A DNA stretch of 64,000 nucleotides from an uncultured Clostridia bacterium. GTDB lineage: Bacteria > Bacillota > Clostridia > TANB77 > CAG-465. The notes beneath the pieces were generated by a model that made no database searches, was not told where the DNA came from, and saw only the letters and a program-made list of their open reading frames with translations. The stretch covers positions 1 to 64,000 of the forward strand of contig CARYZD010000005.1 of NCBI GenBank assembly GCA_949106495.1. The letters run 5' to 3'. The stretch's first letter is position 1. The number at the start of each line of letters is the position of its first letter. A program made the position numbers and the translations under genes. Positions 15,403 through 24,633 of this stretch are shown one piece after another.

Positions 15403-17097
15403 ATGGATTATTTAGAAAAATTTAAAGAAAAATGTAAATTGAATAATGATTTTATAGAAAAAGTAGATTTTTTATTTGAAAAATTAGTACATTTTGGATA
15501 TATAGATAGAGTTAATATTAATAAACTAGCTAAAAAATTATATACCAATATTGACGCTGTATTTTTAAACTCAGATAGAAATTATGATTTTAAAACTGGT
15601 TACTATGATGCAATTACTAAAGAATTATATATAAAAGACACTAGTGATTTAGAATCACTATTTTTAAGATTAATATATGCAATTACAACTACTCAAAAAA
15701 AAGAAAACCTTTATACAGTAGGATACTCTACTACTTCATTATCTAAATTAAATTATAAACAAAAACATAAAAATTATGGTATTAATAGAGCTATTGTATC
15801 TAACTTAGTTTGTAGAATATTATATACAGAACCTACTACATTAAGTATAGTTCCAACTTATAGAACATATAAAAAAGATTTTTTAGGTAATGGTCTAGAA
15901 GTAGATAATAATATTTATTTTTTAGAAGGTCAAATACTTAAACAAATGTGTTTTGCATTTAATATTCAAGAAGAGGATTTATATATAAATTTATTTTCTA
16001 AGCCAACTAAATACTTAGAAAAATGTCTTTTAAGAAGTAAAGTTGAAAATCTAGAACAGTTTTTAGCTATTTTTGATAAAGCTAGTAAAAATTATTCAAA
16101 TTATAATAAATTGCTTTATTACAATAAACTACTAGATAATAACTATCTTGAATCTAAAAAAGTACTACCAGATGAAAAAATTAACGAAAATTTACTTAAA
16201 GAAAAAAAAGAATTATCTTATTTAATTACTAAAACTATTCTTGAAATAAAACCTCAAATAGATGAAGATAATATTGAAAATGTAGAAGTAAGCCTTACTG
16301 AGACAATTAATGAATTAGAAGAAAATATGATTAGTAATGTTATTAATATTCAAAATATTTTAGTTGACACATTAATAATATCTGAAAATCGTTACTCTCC
16401 TATTCTATTTACTGTTAAACAAAAAGAATTATCTAAATTATTAATATTTAAAAATGAAAAATTAGAAGATAATATTTATAATACTATAACATATAAAATA
16501 CTAAATACTTTTGAAAGTAGTTCATCTAATTTAATTGAAAAAATGAAATATAGTATAGCATCTGAGGTTTTATCTTCAGAAAAATATATTCAAATATATA
16601 ATAGTATGGAATTTAATAGACTAACTAACCTTGATTTAGACGAAAACACAGAAATTATGGCTTTATCTATAGACGGTACATTCTTACAACTAATAAAAGT
16701 AAAAGACCTTAATTTGCCTTTTAAAGAGCTAAAGAATAATACTGAATTAATTAAAATAGATAACTTAAAATTTCTATTGAATAGTCCTATGACTGTTAAA
16801 GGAACTCAAAACATAGAAAAGGTTTATACATATATTAAAACACATCATGAAAAATACAAAACAATTGAAATTGAAAAATTATTTATTAAAAATATAAACA
16901 ATACTACTCTAGTTTTAGTATTATCTGATGATGAATTTGAGATATTTAAAATGGATATAGTAAATAATGAAATAAATTGTATTAAAGTTGCATTATCTGA
17001 ACCTTATGGAGTATTTAATACATCTACTGTATGTTATACAGATAAAAAATATAAAAATCAAGAAACTGAAAATACTAAACTATTTGGAATATTTTAA
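15403..17097 (+). CDS. Protein of unknown function, 564 residues
   Basis: I do not recognise a family. The protein is soluble, Lys/Asn/Ile-rich and without signal peptide, membrane helix or catalytic motif. The N-terminal 100 residues are mostly helical and include LAKKLYTNIDAVF and the phrase DFKTGYYDAITKELYIKD. The middle looks helical, with an acidic segment near 300. The last 150 residues look mixed alpha/beta. A TTG codon at 15391 overlaps the GGAGG ribosome binding site, so the ATG at 15403 is chosen. It stands alone between two terminators. Confidence 0.8.
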   Translation: MDYLEKFKEKCKLNNDFIEKVDFLFEKLVHFGYIDRVNINKLAKKLYTNIDAVFLNSDRNYDFKTGYYDAITKELYIKDTSDLESLFLRLIYAITTTQKKENLYTVGYSTTSLSKLNYKQKHKNYGINRAIVSNLVCRILYTEPTTLSIVPTYRTYKKDFLGNGLEVDNNIYFLEGQILKQMCFAFNIQEEDLYINLFSKPTKYLEKCLLRSKVENLEQFLAIFDKASKNYSNYNKLLYYNKLLDNNYLESKKVLPDEKINENLLKEKKELSYLITKTILEIKPQIDEDNIENVEVSLTETINELEENMISNVINIQNILVDTLIISENRYSPILFTVKQKELSKLLIFKNEKLEDNIYNTITYKILNTFESSSSNLIEKMKYSIASEVLSSEKYIQIYNSMEFNRLTNLDLDENTEIMALSIDGTFLQLIKVKDLNLPFKELKNNTELIKIDNLKFLLNSPMTVKGTQNIEKVYTYIKTHHEKYKTIEIEKLFIKNINNTTLVLVLSDDEFEIFKMDIVNNEINCIKVALSEPYGVFNTSTVCYTDKKYKNQETENTKLFGIF

Positions 17098-17113
17098 ATA
17101 AAAAATATAATAC

Positions 17114-17148
17114 AAAAAGAGAATTCATTTTATATGAATTCTCTTTTT
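17114..17148. terminator. Bidirectional terminator
   Basis: A 15-bp perfect stem (AAAAAGAGAATTCAT / ATGAATTCTCTTTTT) with a 5-nt loop, between the unknown gene and the convergent methyltransferase. Confidence 0.9.
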
Positions 17149-17152
17149 ATTA

Positions 17153-17767
17153 CTATTTTACTATACTTATTGCTAGTCCATCACCAATTTTTACTAGTGT
17201 TGAATCTAACCTTTCATCTTCTTTCATAACTGAAAGATATTCTCTTAATCTATTAGTAGCAGTTCTATGTTTATGTTCATTATAATCTGAAAGAGTTCTT
17301 CCTCTATATAACATATTATCTGCTATTATTATACTTCCCTTTTTTGAAAGTCTAATTGCTTCTTCTAAATATACAAGATATTGTCCTTTTGCTGCATCAA
17401 TAAATATAATATCATACTTTTCATCTGTTGGTATAGATTTCATATATTCTGTTGCATCTGCAAGAACTACTTCTATCTTATCTTGTAAATTCATTGTACT
17501 AATGTTTTCTATTGCTTTATTATACATTGCCTCTTTAATCTCAATAGTTTTTATTTTGCTGTCTTCTCCAACTAAATATTTAGAAAAATTAATTGCTGAA
17601 TATCCAACCGCAGTTCCAACCTCAAGAATTCTATTAGGCTTTTTCAATTTTAAAATAACCTTAATAAGTTCTAATGGTTCATCTTCGATTATTGGCACAT
17701 GATTTTCTAAAGCTTCTTTTTTTATGCTATCAAGAATTTCTTCTCTTTCCAAATTTAACATCTCCAT
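17153..17767 (-). CDS. SAM-dependent O-methyltransferase, TrmR/YrrM-like
   Basis: A 204-residue class I methyltransferase of the catechol/caffeoyl-CoA type. Motif I is ILEVGTAVGYSAI, the acidic SAM-binding loop is IKTIEIKE, and the metal-binding segment is FIDAAKGQYLVYLE followed by IIADNMLYRGR. Proteins of this shape in Firmicutes include TrmR (YrrM), which methylates 5-hydroxyuridine in tRNA wobble positions. Specificity cannot be settled from sequence alone. Its ATG directly follows the gpsA stop codon (TAG ATG), so it is translationally coupled and last in the asnS-aspS-gpsA operon. The neighbouring tRNA synthetases mildly favour a tRNA role. Confidence 0.85.
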   Translation of the reverse strand: MEMLNLEREEILDSIKKEALENHVPIIEDEPLELIKVILKLKKPNRILEVGTAVGYSAINFSKYLVGEDSKIKTIEIKEAMYNKAIENISTMNLQDKIEVVLADATEYMKSIPTDEKYDIIFIDAAKGQYLVYLEEAIRLSKKGSIIIADNMLYRGRTLSDYNEHKHRTATNRLREYLSVMKEDERLDSTLVKIGDGLAISIVK

Positions 17768-18739
17768 CTACATTCTAATTTTATCTAATAAATTATCTTT
17801 TAAATCATTATTATATAATATACCATATAATACTTCTAATGATTTCACACTAAATCCTTTTTTATTCATTAAATCTGTTATTGTGCTTAAAGTATAGATT
17901 CCTTCAACTGTTTTAACAGACATTGTTTCAAATGCATCTTGCATTGAATATCCTCTACCAATATAAGTTCCAAATGTAAAATTTCTACTCTTAGAACTCA
18001 TACAAGTAAGTAGCATATCTCCTAGTCCTGCATATGTAAATATAGTCTCTCTTTTTCCTCCAAGAGCCACTATAGTATCTCCTAAATCTCTTACTAAGCA
18101 TGCAAGACAACTTGCTTTATATGAATCTTTTTTATCCATACCATTTAGCATTCCCATAAAAATTGCAAAAACATTTTTTATTGAAGCTGCAACTTGTACT
18201 CCTATAATATCATCACAAGTTCCAACAACTATTCCATTTTCAAATTGCTCTTTTACAGTTTTAGCAGCTTCTATATTATTACTTGCAACATTAAATCCTG
18301 TCTTTGCATCATTTGCGATTTCTATAGCAAAAGAAGGACCAGATATCATACAAATATTCTCATTTTTTGTTGCTTCATATAATATCTCACTCATAAACAT
18401 ATTAGTTTTAGGCTCAATTCCTTTTGAAACAACACATAAAATTTGTTCCTTAGTAGCATAAACAGCCACTTCTTCTGATACTTGTCTTACAGCAGCTGCA
18501 GGAACTGCAAGTATTACAATACTTGCATCTTCCATACATGAAGCTAAATTCATAGTTATTTTAATATCATCTGGAATTTTAACACCAGGTAAAACACCAG
18601 CATTCTCTCTTTTTTCCATTACAATCTTGGCTTCTTCTTTAAATTTTGCCCACATCATAACTTGATTGTTTTCATTCTTATTAAATACCTTTGCAAGTGC
18701 AATAGCATATGCACCTACACCAAGAATTGCTATTTTCAT
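17768..18739 (-). CDS. gpsA: Glycerol-3-phosphate dehydrogenase [NAD(P)+]
   Basis: Reduces dihydroxyacetone phosphate to sn-glycerol-3-phosphate for phospholipid synthesis. The Rossmann start is MKIAILGVGAYAIALA, a variant of the usual GxGxWGTALA. VVSKGIEP, SGPSFAIEIA, SIKNVFAIFMG with the catalytic Lys, and GLGDMLLTCMSSKSRNF are all present. At 323 residues it is slightly short but complete. It starts 12 bp after aspS stops and runs directly into the methyltransferase gene. Confidence 0.93.
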   Translation of the reverse strand: MKIAILGVGAYAIALAKVFNKNENNQVMMWAKFKEEAKIVMEKRENAGVLPGVKIPDDIKITMNLASCMEDASIVILAVPAAAVRQVSEEVAVYATKEQILCVVSKGIEPKTNMFMSEILYEATKNENICMISGPSFAIEIANDAKTGFNVASNNIEAAKTVKEQFENGIVVGTCDDIIGVQVAASIKNVFAIFMGMLNGMDKKDSYKASCLACLVRDLGDTIVALGGKRETIFTYAGLGDMLLTCMSSKSRNFTFGTYIGRGYSMQDAFETMSVKTVEGIYTLSTITDLMNKKGFSVKSLEVLYGILYNNDLKDNLLDKIRM

Positions 18740-18751
18740 ATTATCTCTCCT

Positions 18752-20512
18752 CTACTTTTTGTCTTTTACATCAACTTTAATATGAACGTCTCTTAATTGT
18801 TCATCTGTAACAAAGTTTGGTGCCTGCATTAATAAATCTCTTGCTTTACTATTTTTAGGGAATGCAATAACTTCTCTAATGTTTGTTTCACCAAGTAAAA
18901 GCATTATCATTCTATCAATTCCAGGAGCAGCACCAGCATGAGGTGGAGCACCATATTTAAATGCATTATATAATGCACCAAATTTATTTTGTACAGTTTC
19001 TTCACTATATCCTGCAATTTCAAATGCTTTTGTCATAATTTGAGTATCATGATTTCTTACTGCACCTGAAGCAAGTTCATATCCATTACAAACCATATCA
19101 TATTGATATGCAAGTATATCTAATGGATTTTTATTAAGTAATGCATCAAGACCACCTTGAGGCATAGAGAAAGGATTATGTCCAAAATCTATTTTTCCAT
19201 CATCTGTTTCTTCATAGAATGGAAAATCTACAATAAAGCAGAATTTATATACATCCTCATCTATAAGTCCTAGTCTTTTTCCAAGTTCTATTCTTACGTT
19301 ACCAGCATCTTTACATGCTTTGTTATATTCATCTGCAATAAAGAAAATACCATAATTTTCTTTAGCACCAGTTCTTTCAAACATATCTTTTAATACTTCT
19401 TCAGATAGATATTTTGCAATTGGTCCTACTACAGTACCATCTTCATTTATTTTTATCCATGCAAGACCTGACATTCCTAGCTCTGTTTTTGCAAAATCTG
19501 TCATTTCATCAAAGAATCTTCTTGTAACTGAACTACTATCTACTGCAATTGCTTTAACTGTTTTATTTTTAAAAGCATTAAATCCAGAAGCTTCAAAACA
19601 TTCTGTAACATCTGTAAGTACTAGTGGATTTCTTAAATCTGGTTTATCTGAACCATACATATCCATAGCAGTTCTAAATGGTATTTCTACAAATGAATCT
19701 TCAGAAATTTTTGCATGTCCATACATATTAAATACATGTGATGTTACCTCCTTTAAAACTGTTAATACTTCTTTTTGAGTTGCAAATGACATCTCAAAGT
19801 CTAATTGATAAAATTCTCCTGGACTTCTATCTGCTCTAGGATCTTCATCTCTAAAACAAGGTGCAATTTGATAATATTTATCAAAGCCTGAAATCATTAA
19901 TAATTGTTTAAATTGTTGTGGAGCTTGAGGCAATGCATAAAATTCTCCTTCATGTAATCTTGAAGGGATTAAATAATCTCTTGCTCCCTCTGGAGATGAT
20001 GAGGTAAGTATTGGTGTTTGAACTTCAACAAATCCCATGCTATCCATTTTATCTCTTAAACATTTTAATACTTTACTTCTGAAAACTATTTTTTCATGTA
20101 TTGTTTCATTTCTTAAATCTAAAAATCTATATTGTAATCTTAAATCTTCTTTTACATCATGACTTTTTTCAACTTCAAAAGGCATTGGTAATAATACATT
20201 ATTTTGTACTACAATATTTTTAATTTCAACTTCTACTCTACCTGTGTCAATTTTATCATTAATATTTTCTTCAGGTCTTTTTACTACAGTACCTTCTACT
20301 GTAATTGAAGCTTCAACATTTATTTCTTTAATTTGTTCTAATAATTTAGGGTCTTCTGTTGTAAGCTGTGTAATTCCATAATGATCTCTTAAATCTATGA
20401 AAACACATCCTCCTAAATCTCTAACTGTTTTTACAAATCCTGATAACTTAACTTCCTTACCAGCATCTTCTTCTCTTAACTCATCACATGTGTGTGTTCT
20501 ATATTCACTCAT
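18752..20512 (-). CDS. aspS: Aspartyl-tRNA synthetase
   Basis: Charges tRNA-Asp. Residues 1-110 form the OB-fold anticodon-binding domain (SGFVKTVRDLGGCVFIDLRDHYG). Class II motif 2 is FRDEDPRADRSPGEFYQLDFEMSF (described in part), motif 3 is GAPPHAGAAPGIDRM, and the large bacterial GAD insertion lies between them. Length (about 586) is normal for the bacterial type. Start: a GTG at 20521 overlaps AAGGAG; the ATG at 20512 is spaced 8 nt from it. Second gene of the asnS operon, 18 bp after asnS. Confidence 0.97.
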   Translation of the reverse strand: MSEYRTHTCDELREEDAGKEVKLSGFVKTVRDLGGCVFIDLRDHYGITQLTTEDPKLLEQIKEINVEASITVEGTVVKRPEENINDKIDTGRVEVEIKNIVVQNNVLLPMPFEVEKSHDVKEDLRLQYRFLDLRNETIHEKIVFRSKVLKCLRDKMDSMGFVEVQTPILTSSSPEGARDYLIPSRLHEGEFYALPQAPQQFKQLLMISGFDKYYQIAPCFRDEDPRADRSPGEFYQLDFEMSFATQKEVLTVLKEVTSHVFNMYGHAKISEDSFVEIPFRTAMDMYGSDKPDLRNPLVLTDVTECFEASGFNAFKNKTVKAIAVDSSSVTRRFFDEMTDFAKTELGMSGLAWIKINEDGTVVGPIAKYLSEEVLKDMFERTGAKENYGIFFIADEYNKACKDAGNVRIELGKRLGLIDEDVYKFCFIVDFPFYEETDDGKIDFGHNPFSMPQGGLDALLNKNPLDILAYQYDMVCNGYELASGAVRNHDTQIMTKAFEIAGYSEETVQNKFGALYNAFKYGAPPHAGAAPGIDRMIMLLLGETNIREVIAFPKNSKARDLLMQAPNFVTDEQLRDVHIKVDVKDKK

Positions 20513-20530
20513 TTTTTTCACTCCTTAATA

Positions 20531-21913
20531 TTAATATAAACAATTTCCTGGTGTTCTTGGGAATGGAATTACATCACGAATATTTGCCATACCAGTCATA
20601 TACATAACTAATCTTTCAAATCCAAGACCAAAACCAGAATGTACTACTGTACCATATCTTCTTGTATCTAAATACCATGAATAATCTTCTTCTTTAAGAC
20701 CAAGTTCATTCATTCTATTTAATAGTGTTTCTAAGTTTTCTTCTCTTTGAGAACCACCTATAATTTCTCCAATTCCAGGAACAAGCATATCTACTGCTCT
20801 TACTGTTTTATTATCATCATTTAACTTCATGTAAAAAGCTTTAATATCTTTTGGATAATCTGTTACAAATACAGGCTTTTTAAATATTTTCTCTGTTAAA
20901 TATCTTTCATGTTCTGTCTGTAAGTCTGTTCCCCACTCTACTTTATATTCAAATTCATTATTATGCTCTTTTAAAAGTTCAACTGCATCTGTATATGTAA
21001 TTCTTTTAAATTCAGAATTATATATGTGATTTAATCTTTCAATTAACTCTTTATCAAAAAAGCTATTGAAAAATTGTACTTCTTCGCTACAATCATCTAA
21101 AACTTTTCTAATTATATATTTAATCATTGATTCGGCAAGTTCCATATCTCCTTCTAAATCACAAAAAGCCATTTCAGGTTCTACCATCCAAAATTCTGCG
21201 GCATGTCTTGCAGTATGTGAATCTTCTGCTCTAAATGTTGGTCCAAATGTATACACATTAGAAAACGCCATTGCCATACATTCTGCAGATAACTGACCAG
21301 ATACTGTAAGACTTGTTTTCTTTCCAAAAAAGTCTTCTGCTGGTTCATGATGTTTATCATCATCTAATGTTGTAACTCTAAACATTTCACCTGCACCTTC
21401 ACAATCTGAAGATGTAATTATTGGTGTATTAACATATACAAATTCATTATTATGAAAAAATTCATGTATAGCTTGAGCTATTACACTTCTTACTTTAAAT
21501 ACAGCTAAAAATGTATTAGTTCTTGGTCTTAAATGTGCAACATCTCTTAAAAACTCCATTGAATGTCTTTTATTTTGTAATGGATATTCTGGTGAAGATT
21601 TACCAGATATTTCAATTGCCTTTGCTACTATTTCAAAAGGCTGTTTAGCTCCTTCTGTTACTTTTACAGTTCCTTTAACTATAATACTAGCTCCTATATT
21701 TAAAGAAACTATATCATTATAATTTTCTACACCTTCTTCTAAAACAATTTGTGTAGATTTAAAATGACTTCCATCATTTAATTCAATAAATGCTATTTTC
21801 TTAGAATCTCTTAAATTTCTTACCCAACCAGAAACTAAAACATCTTTTCCATCAAATTCCTTATAATTATTATTTATATTTGATAACTTTATTCTCTCAT
21901 CGAACTTACTCAT
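20531..21913 (-). CDS. asnS: Asparaginyl-tRNA synthetase
   Basis: Charges tRNA-Asn directly. It has an N-terminal OB-fold (DVLVSGWVRNLRDSKKIAFIELNDGS begins near residue 22) and a class II core. Motif 2 is TFGPTFRAEDSHTARHAAEFW and motif 3 is GFGLGFERLVMYMTGM; the C-terminus is PRTPGNCLY. The 460-residue length is typical. The reading frame extends 25 codons upstream, but AGGTGG lies 7 nt before the ATG at 21913. The leader is only about 40 nt, so there is no room for a T-box. First gene of asnS-aspS-gpsA-methyltransferase. Confidence 0.96.
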   Translation of the reverse strand: MSKFDERIKLSNINNNYKEFDGKDVLVSGWVRNLRDSKKIAFIELNDGSHFKSTQIVLEEGVENYNDIVSLNIGASIIVKGTVKVTEGAKQPFEIVAKAIEISGKSSPEYPLQNKRHSMEFLRDVAHLRPRTNTFLAVFKVRSVIAQAIHEFFHNNEFVYVNTPIITSSDCEGAGEMFRVTTLDDDKHHEPAEDFFGKKTSLTVSGQLSAECMAMAFSNVYTFGPTFRAEDSHTARHAAEFWMVEPEMAFCDLEGDMELAESMIKYIIRKVLDDCSEEVQFFNSFFDKELIERLNHIYNSEFKRITYTDAVELLKEHNNEFEYKVEWGTDLQTEHERYLTEKIFKKPVFVTDYPKDIKAFYMKLNDDNKTVRAVDMLVPGIGEIIGGSQREENLETLLNRMNELGLKEEDYSWYLDTRRYGTVVHSGFGLGFERLVMYMTGMANIRDVIPFPRTPGNCLY

Positions 21914-21959
21914 ATACATACCACCTTTTTTAAGCTCTCTTCTCGATTTTAACGCTACA

Positions 21960-21988
21960 ATTATAACATAAAATAGATTTTTATGCAA
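21960..21988 (-). promoter_or_regulatory. Promoter of the asnS operon
   Basis: TTGCAT, 17 bp, TATAAT on the minus strand. Confidence 0.8.
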
Positions 21989-22025
21989 TTGAAAATACTG
22001 TATTACAGCTATTTTAAACTAAAAT

Positions 22026-22400
22026 TTACCATTTTTTTATATTTTCTAAATTTCCTTTTAAAGTTATTACTTTCCAAGCCTCAAGTTCATCTTTGTATGG
22101 CTCATAAATACCATTTAACAATACCACTTTTTTATTATAATAATACGCAAAAGCAATCTCTGCAAATGTATTTGGGCCAATATAATTTTTAATCTCTCCT
22201 TTGTCTTTATTTACAACTAATATAGCATCAGTAGTTTTATCTATTATTCTATTAAAATGAGCCCTTGATGCAACTTATTTAGGTTCACTATTAATACATT
22301 CAATTGGTAATTTAGCATTAATTCCCATACTTTCTAATTTATCCCCAATTTTTATTATATCTTCTTTAAACTTCAAACTTCCACAAATTACAATATTCAC
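22026..22400 (-). pseudogene. Nucleoside 2-deoxyribosyltransferase-like gene with one in-frame stop
   Basis: A GTG-started frame reads MNIVICGSLKFKEDIIKIG and continues for 125 codons to TAA at 22026. Codon 42 (22275-22277) is TAA. Both halves belong to one protein: GS-K-F near the start, then RAHFNRIIDKTTDAILVVN, NYIGPNTFAEIAFAYYYN and KKVVLLNGIYE. That pattern fits small proteins with a nucleoside 2-deoxyribosyltransferase-like fold in Firmicutes. A single base change made the stop, so the inactivation is recent or the base is a sequencing error. GGGAG lies 9 nt upstream of the GTG. Confidence 0.75.
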
Positions 22401-22488
22401 TTCTTATATCTCCCTTATTTTTTATAATTTAAATTTTATCTCAAAATAAAAATATATTCAATTAATAAAATATACTTTATATATAAAA

Positions 22489-22510
22489 AAGAAGTGGTTT
22501 CCCACTTCTT
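22489..22510 (-). terminator. Terminator after the surface-protein remnant
   Basis: A 9-bp stem (AAGAAGTGG / CCACTTCTT) with a TTTC loop, followed on the minus strand by six T. It still marks the 3' end of the decayed gene at 22519-22671. Confidence 0.8.
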
Positions 22511-22518
22511 AAAGTATT

Positions 22519-22671
22519 TTAATCATTTACTTTTTTATTTGATATTATTATTCCAGCTAATGAAATTATAGCTACTAAAATTAACTAATATACTGAAATA
22601 TCTTCTGTTACAGGTGATTCTTCTATCACTTCTTCAACTACCTTTTCATATTTTACACAAAATACTATTTC
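22519..22671 (-). pseudogene. C-terminal remnant of a membrane- or sortase-anchored surface protein
   Basis: The minus strand reads EIVFCVKYEKVVEEVIEESPVTED, then a TAG, then a hydrophobic helix (LILVAIISLAGIII) and a positive tail SNKKVND before TAA. The order acidic stalk, SPxT-like motif, membrane helix, Lys tail matches the cell-wall anchor end of Gram-positive surface proteins. A stop lies in the anchor and another directly upstream of the fragment. The rest of the gene is missing. Nothing further is seen in 22672-22907. Confidence 0.5.
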
Positions 22672-22907
22672 TCAATAAATAAATTTTACTTTTATTTTTC
22701 TACCTCATATTATTTTATATCCTTATTCATTTGTATAGCTAAACTAAATTAAAATATTATAGGCATAAATAAAATTATGCTTAAAAATATCTTTTTCTTT
22801 TTCAGAATCTCACCTTTATATTGAAAATATATTTTTTGTCGATTTATATATTAAATTTGGAGTTATTTATTATAAAACTATTAACTAAATATTTCTAGCA
22901 AACAAAA

Positions 22908-22935
22908 AAGAAGTAGCCTTTATAAACTACTTCTT
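22908..22935 (-). terminator. Terminator of rpsO
   Basis: A 9-bp stem (AAGAAGTAG / CTACTTCTT) with a 10-nt loop, followed on the minus strand by TTTTTTG. Confidence 0.8.
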
Positions 22936-22944
22936 TAATTTTTA

Positions 22945-23208
22945 TTATTTTCTTAAATTTAATTTAGAAATAATATCTCTATATCTTTCAACATCTTTAG
23001 CTTCAAGATATTTTAAAAGTCTTTTTCTTTTACCAACCATGATTAAAAGACCACGTCTTGAATGTTCATCATGTTTGTGAACTTTTAAGTGAGCTGTTAA
23101 TTCATTGATTCTTTCTGTAAGAAGTGCAATTTGTACTTCAGCAGAACCAGTGTCATTTTCAGTTCTAGCATAAGTTGTTAAAATTTCATTTTTTCTTTCT
23201 TTAGTCAT
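22945..23208 (-). CDS. rpsO: 30S ribosomal protein S15
   Basis: Binds the central domain of 16S rRNA in the small subunit. The 87-residue protein has the full family pattern: DTGSAEVQIALLTERINELT, LKVHKHDEHSRRGLL and VGKRKRLLKYLEAKD. A strong GGAGG lies upstream of the ATG. The gap of about 115 bp before it could hold the autoregulatory leader known for S15 in other bacteria, but I see no clear match to a known class. Confidence 0.98.
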   Translation of the reverse strand: MTKERKNEILTTYARTENDTGSAEVQIALLTERINELTAHLKVHKHDEHSRRGLLIMVGKRKRLLKYLEAKDVERYRDIISKLNLRK

Positions 23209-23323
23209 TGACTTTTTCCTCCTTCTTCTAACTTGCCTATAGCTAAGATGTACTGAGGTATTTTTGTATCATCTGAGCAATAGGTGATATATAATAAATT
23301 ACTTAATTGTAACTTATTTACTA

Positions 23324-24325
23324 TTAAACTCCACTTAAGTAAACCCATGGATTTACTGGAACACCATTTACTCTTACTTCAAAGTGTAAGTGGTTACCTG
23401 TAGCCCAACCAGTCATACCTATACCTGCTATATTTTGACCTGCAGATACTTGTTGACCAGCACTAGCATATAAAGCACTACAGTGAGCATAAATTGTAAC
23501 TACACCATTTCCATGATTTATTTTTATGCAATTACCATAACCTGTTGTATCCCAACCAGAAAATATTACAGTACCACCCATGTATGCATAAATTGGAGAA
23601 CCTTGTGCTCCACCTATGTCTACACCATTATGTCCATAATATCCCCAATAGTCACAGTTTATTCTTCTACCTGCAGCTGGCCATATTTTTGTACCATCAA
23701 TTGCAGGAGTTACTGCACCACTATATACAGAGGCTGAATACTGAGGAACTGTTGGTTTTGGTTCTTCAACTGGAATTTCTACTGGTTTATTTCTGTCTAC
23801 TATTCCAGCTAGAATATCATCTGCTCTATCAGTAGAAGTGATATTTTCAAGCTCTGAAACTTTTTCTACATTTATTGATGTATCTATATCTTCTACTTGT
23901 GCTTTTAATTCTTCAACATATTTTTCAGCTTGTTCTTCAGCTGTAAATGTCATTTGTTGTTCACCATCTACTGTTAATTCGTAAATTGTAAACTCTGTTT
24001 TTATTTCTGCTCTTAAATTTGTATACACATTTTGTTCTTCAAGTAGTGAATCTCTTATATAACTTTGTTCAAAAGTAGGTTCACTATCTAAATATACTTT
24101 AACGTTTTCGTTAATAATTTGTTTTTCAGCAACTAAGTCATTATATACTTCGTCAAATTGTTGTTCATTAGAAAAATATCCAATAAACTCACCATTAATA
24201 TATGCTTTAACTGCTGGTTTATAAGTATTAAGTACAGTAAAATATACAGCTGTAAATATCATTACTAGTGTAATTCCTGTAAATAATATAAATCTTAGTG
24301 TACTGAGCACACCTTTCTTTCCCAT
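23324..24325 (-). CDS. Membrane-anchored M23 (LytM-type) peptidoglycan endopeptidase
   Basis: A cell-wall hydrolase of about 333 residues. A single N-terminal membrane helix (FILFTGITLVMIFTAVYF) anchors it. A linker domain of about 150 residues follows, then a Pro-rich spacer (PVEEPKPTVPQ). The C-terminal M23 domain has zinc ligands in GHNGVDIGG (HxxxD) and HLHFEVRVNG (HxH), so it should be active. It probably cleaves peptide cross-links in peptidoglycan. The start is uncertain: a GTG at 24340 sits on the ribosome binding site AAGGAAG, so the ATG at 24325 is preferred although its spacing is long. Two tandem promoters precede it. Confidence 0.9.
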   Translation of the reverse strand: MGKKGVLSTLRFILFTGITLVMIFTAVYFTVLNTYKPAVKAYINGEFIGYFSNEQQFDEVYNDLVAEKQIINENVKVYLDSEPTFEQSYIRDSLLEEQNVYTNLRAEIKTEFTIYELTVDGEQQMTFTAEEQAEKYVEELKAQVEDIDTSINVEKVSELENITSTDRADDILAGIVDRNKPVEIPVEEPKPTVPQYSASVYSGAVTPAIDGTKIWPAAGRRINCDYWGYYGHNGVDIGGAQGSPIYAYMGGTVIFSGWDTTGYGNCIKINHGNGVVTIYAHCSALYASAGQQVSAGQNIAGIGMTGWATGNHLHFEVRVNGVPVNPWVYLSGV

Positions 24326-24365
24326 AATTAAATTTTGCACCTTCCTTTTTTAGGTTACATGTTAT

Positions 24366-24394
24366 ATTATAACATTTATACCTGTTTTTGTCAA
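24366..24394 (-). promoter_or_regulatory. Proximal promoter of the M23 peptidase gene
   Basis: Perfect TTGACA, 17 bp, perfect TATAAT on the minus strand. Confidence 0.85.
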
Positions 24395-24431
24395 ATTGCA
24401 TTATTTTCTTTACTGTTCCAGAAGCAGATAC

Positions 24432-24460
24432 ATTTTAGCACAGTACTTATCTTTTGTCAA
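24432..24460 (-). promoter_or_regulatory. Distal promoter of the M23 peptidase gene
   Basis: TTGACA, 17 bp, TAAAAT with a TGc extended -10, 66 bp upstream of the proximal promoter on the same strand. Confidence 0.8.
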
Positions 24461-24558
24461 GTTCTTAATATTTTTGTAACATTAGTAACAAATATTTAAC
24501 CGTTATAATATAATGTATTCTTTTATGTTAGTTTTAGTATAATATTTTATTCAATATC

Positions 24559-24587
24559 TTGTACTTTTGACATATTTATTGTATAAT
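24559..24587 (+). promoter_or_regulatory. Promoter of the nfeD-SPFH operon
   Basis: TTGTAC, 17 bp, TATAAT. Confidence 0.7.
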
Positions 24588-24633
24588 TAAAGTATACTAG
24601 TTATTAATTTCATCATGAAAAGGAGGGATTTTT

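Noticed and set aside
21914..21988. T-box riboswitch upstream of asnS-aspS
   Set aside because: Promoter to start codon leaves only about 40 nt of leader, too short for a T-box, and no T-box core sequence is present.
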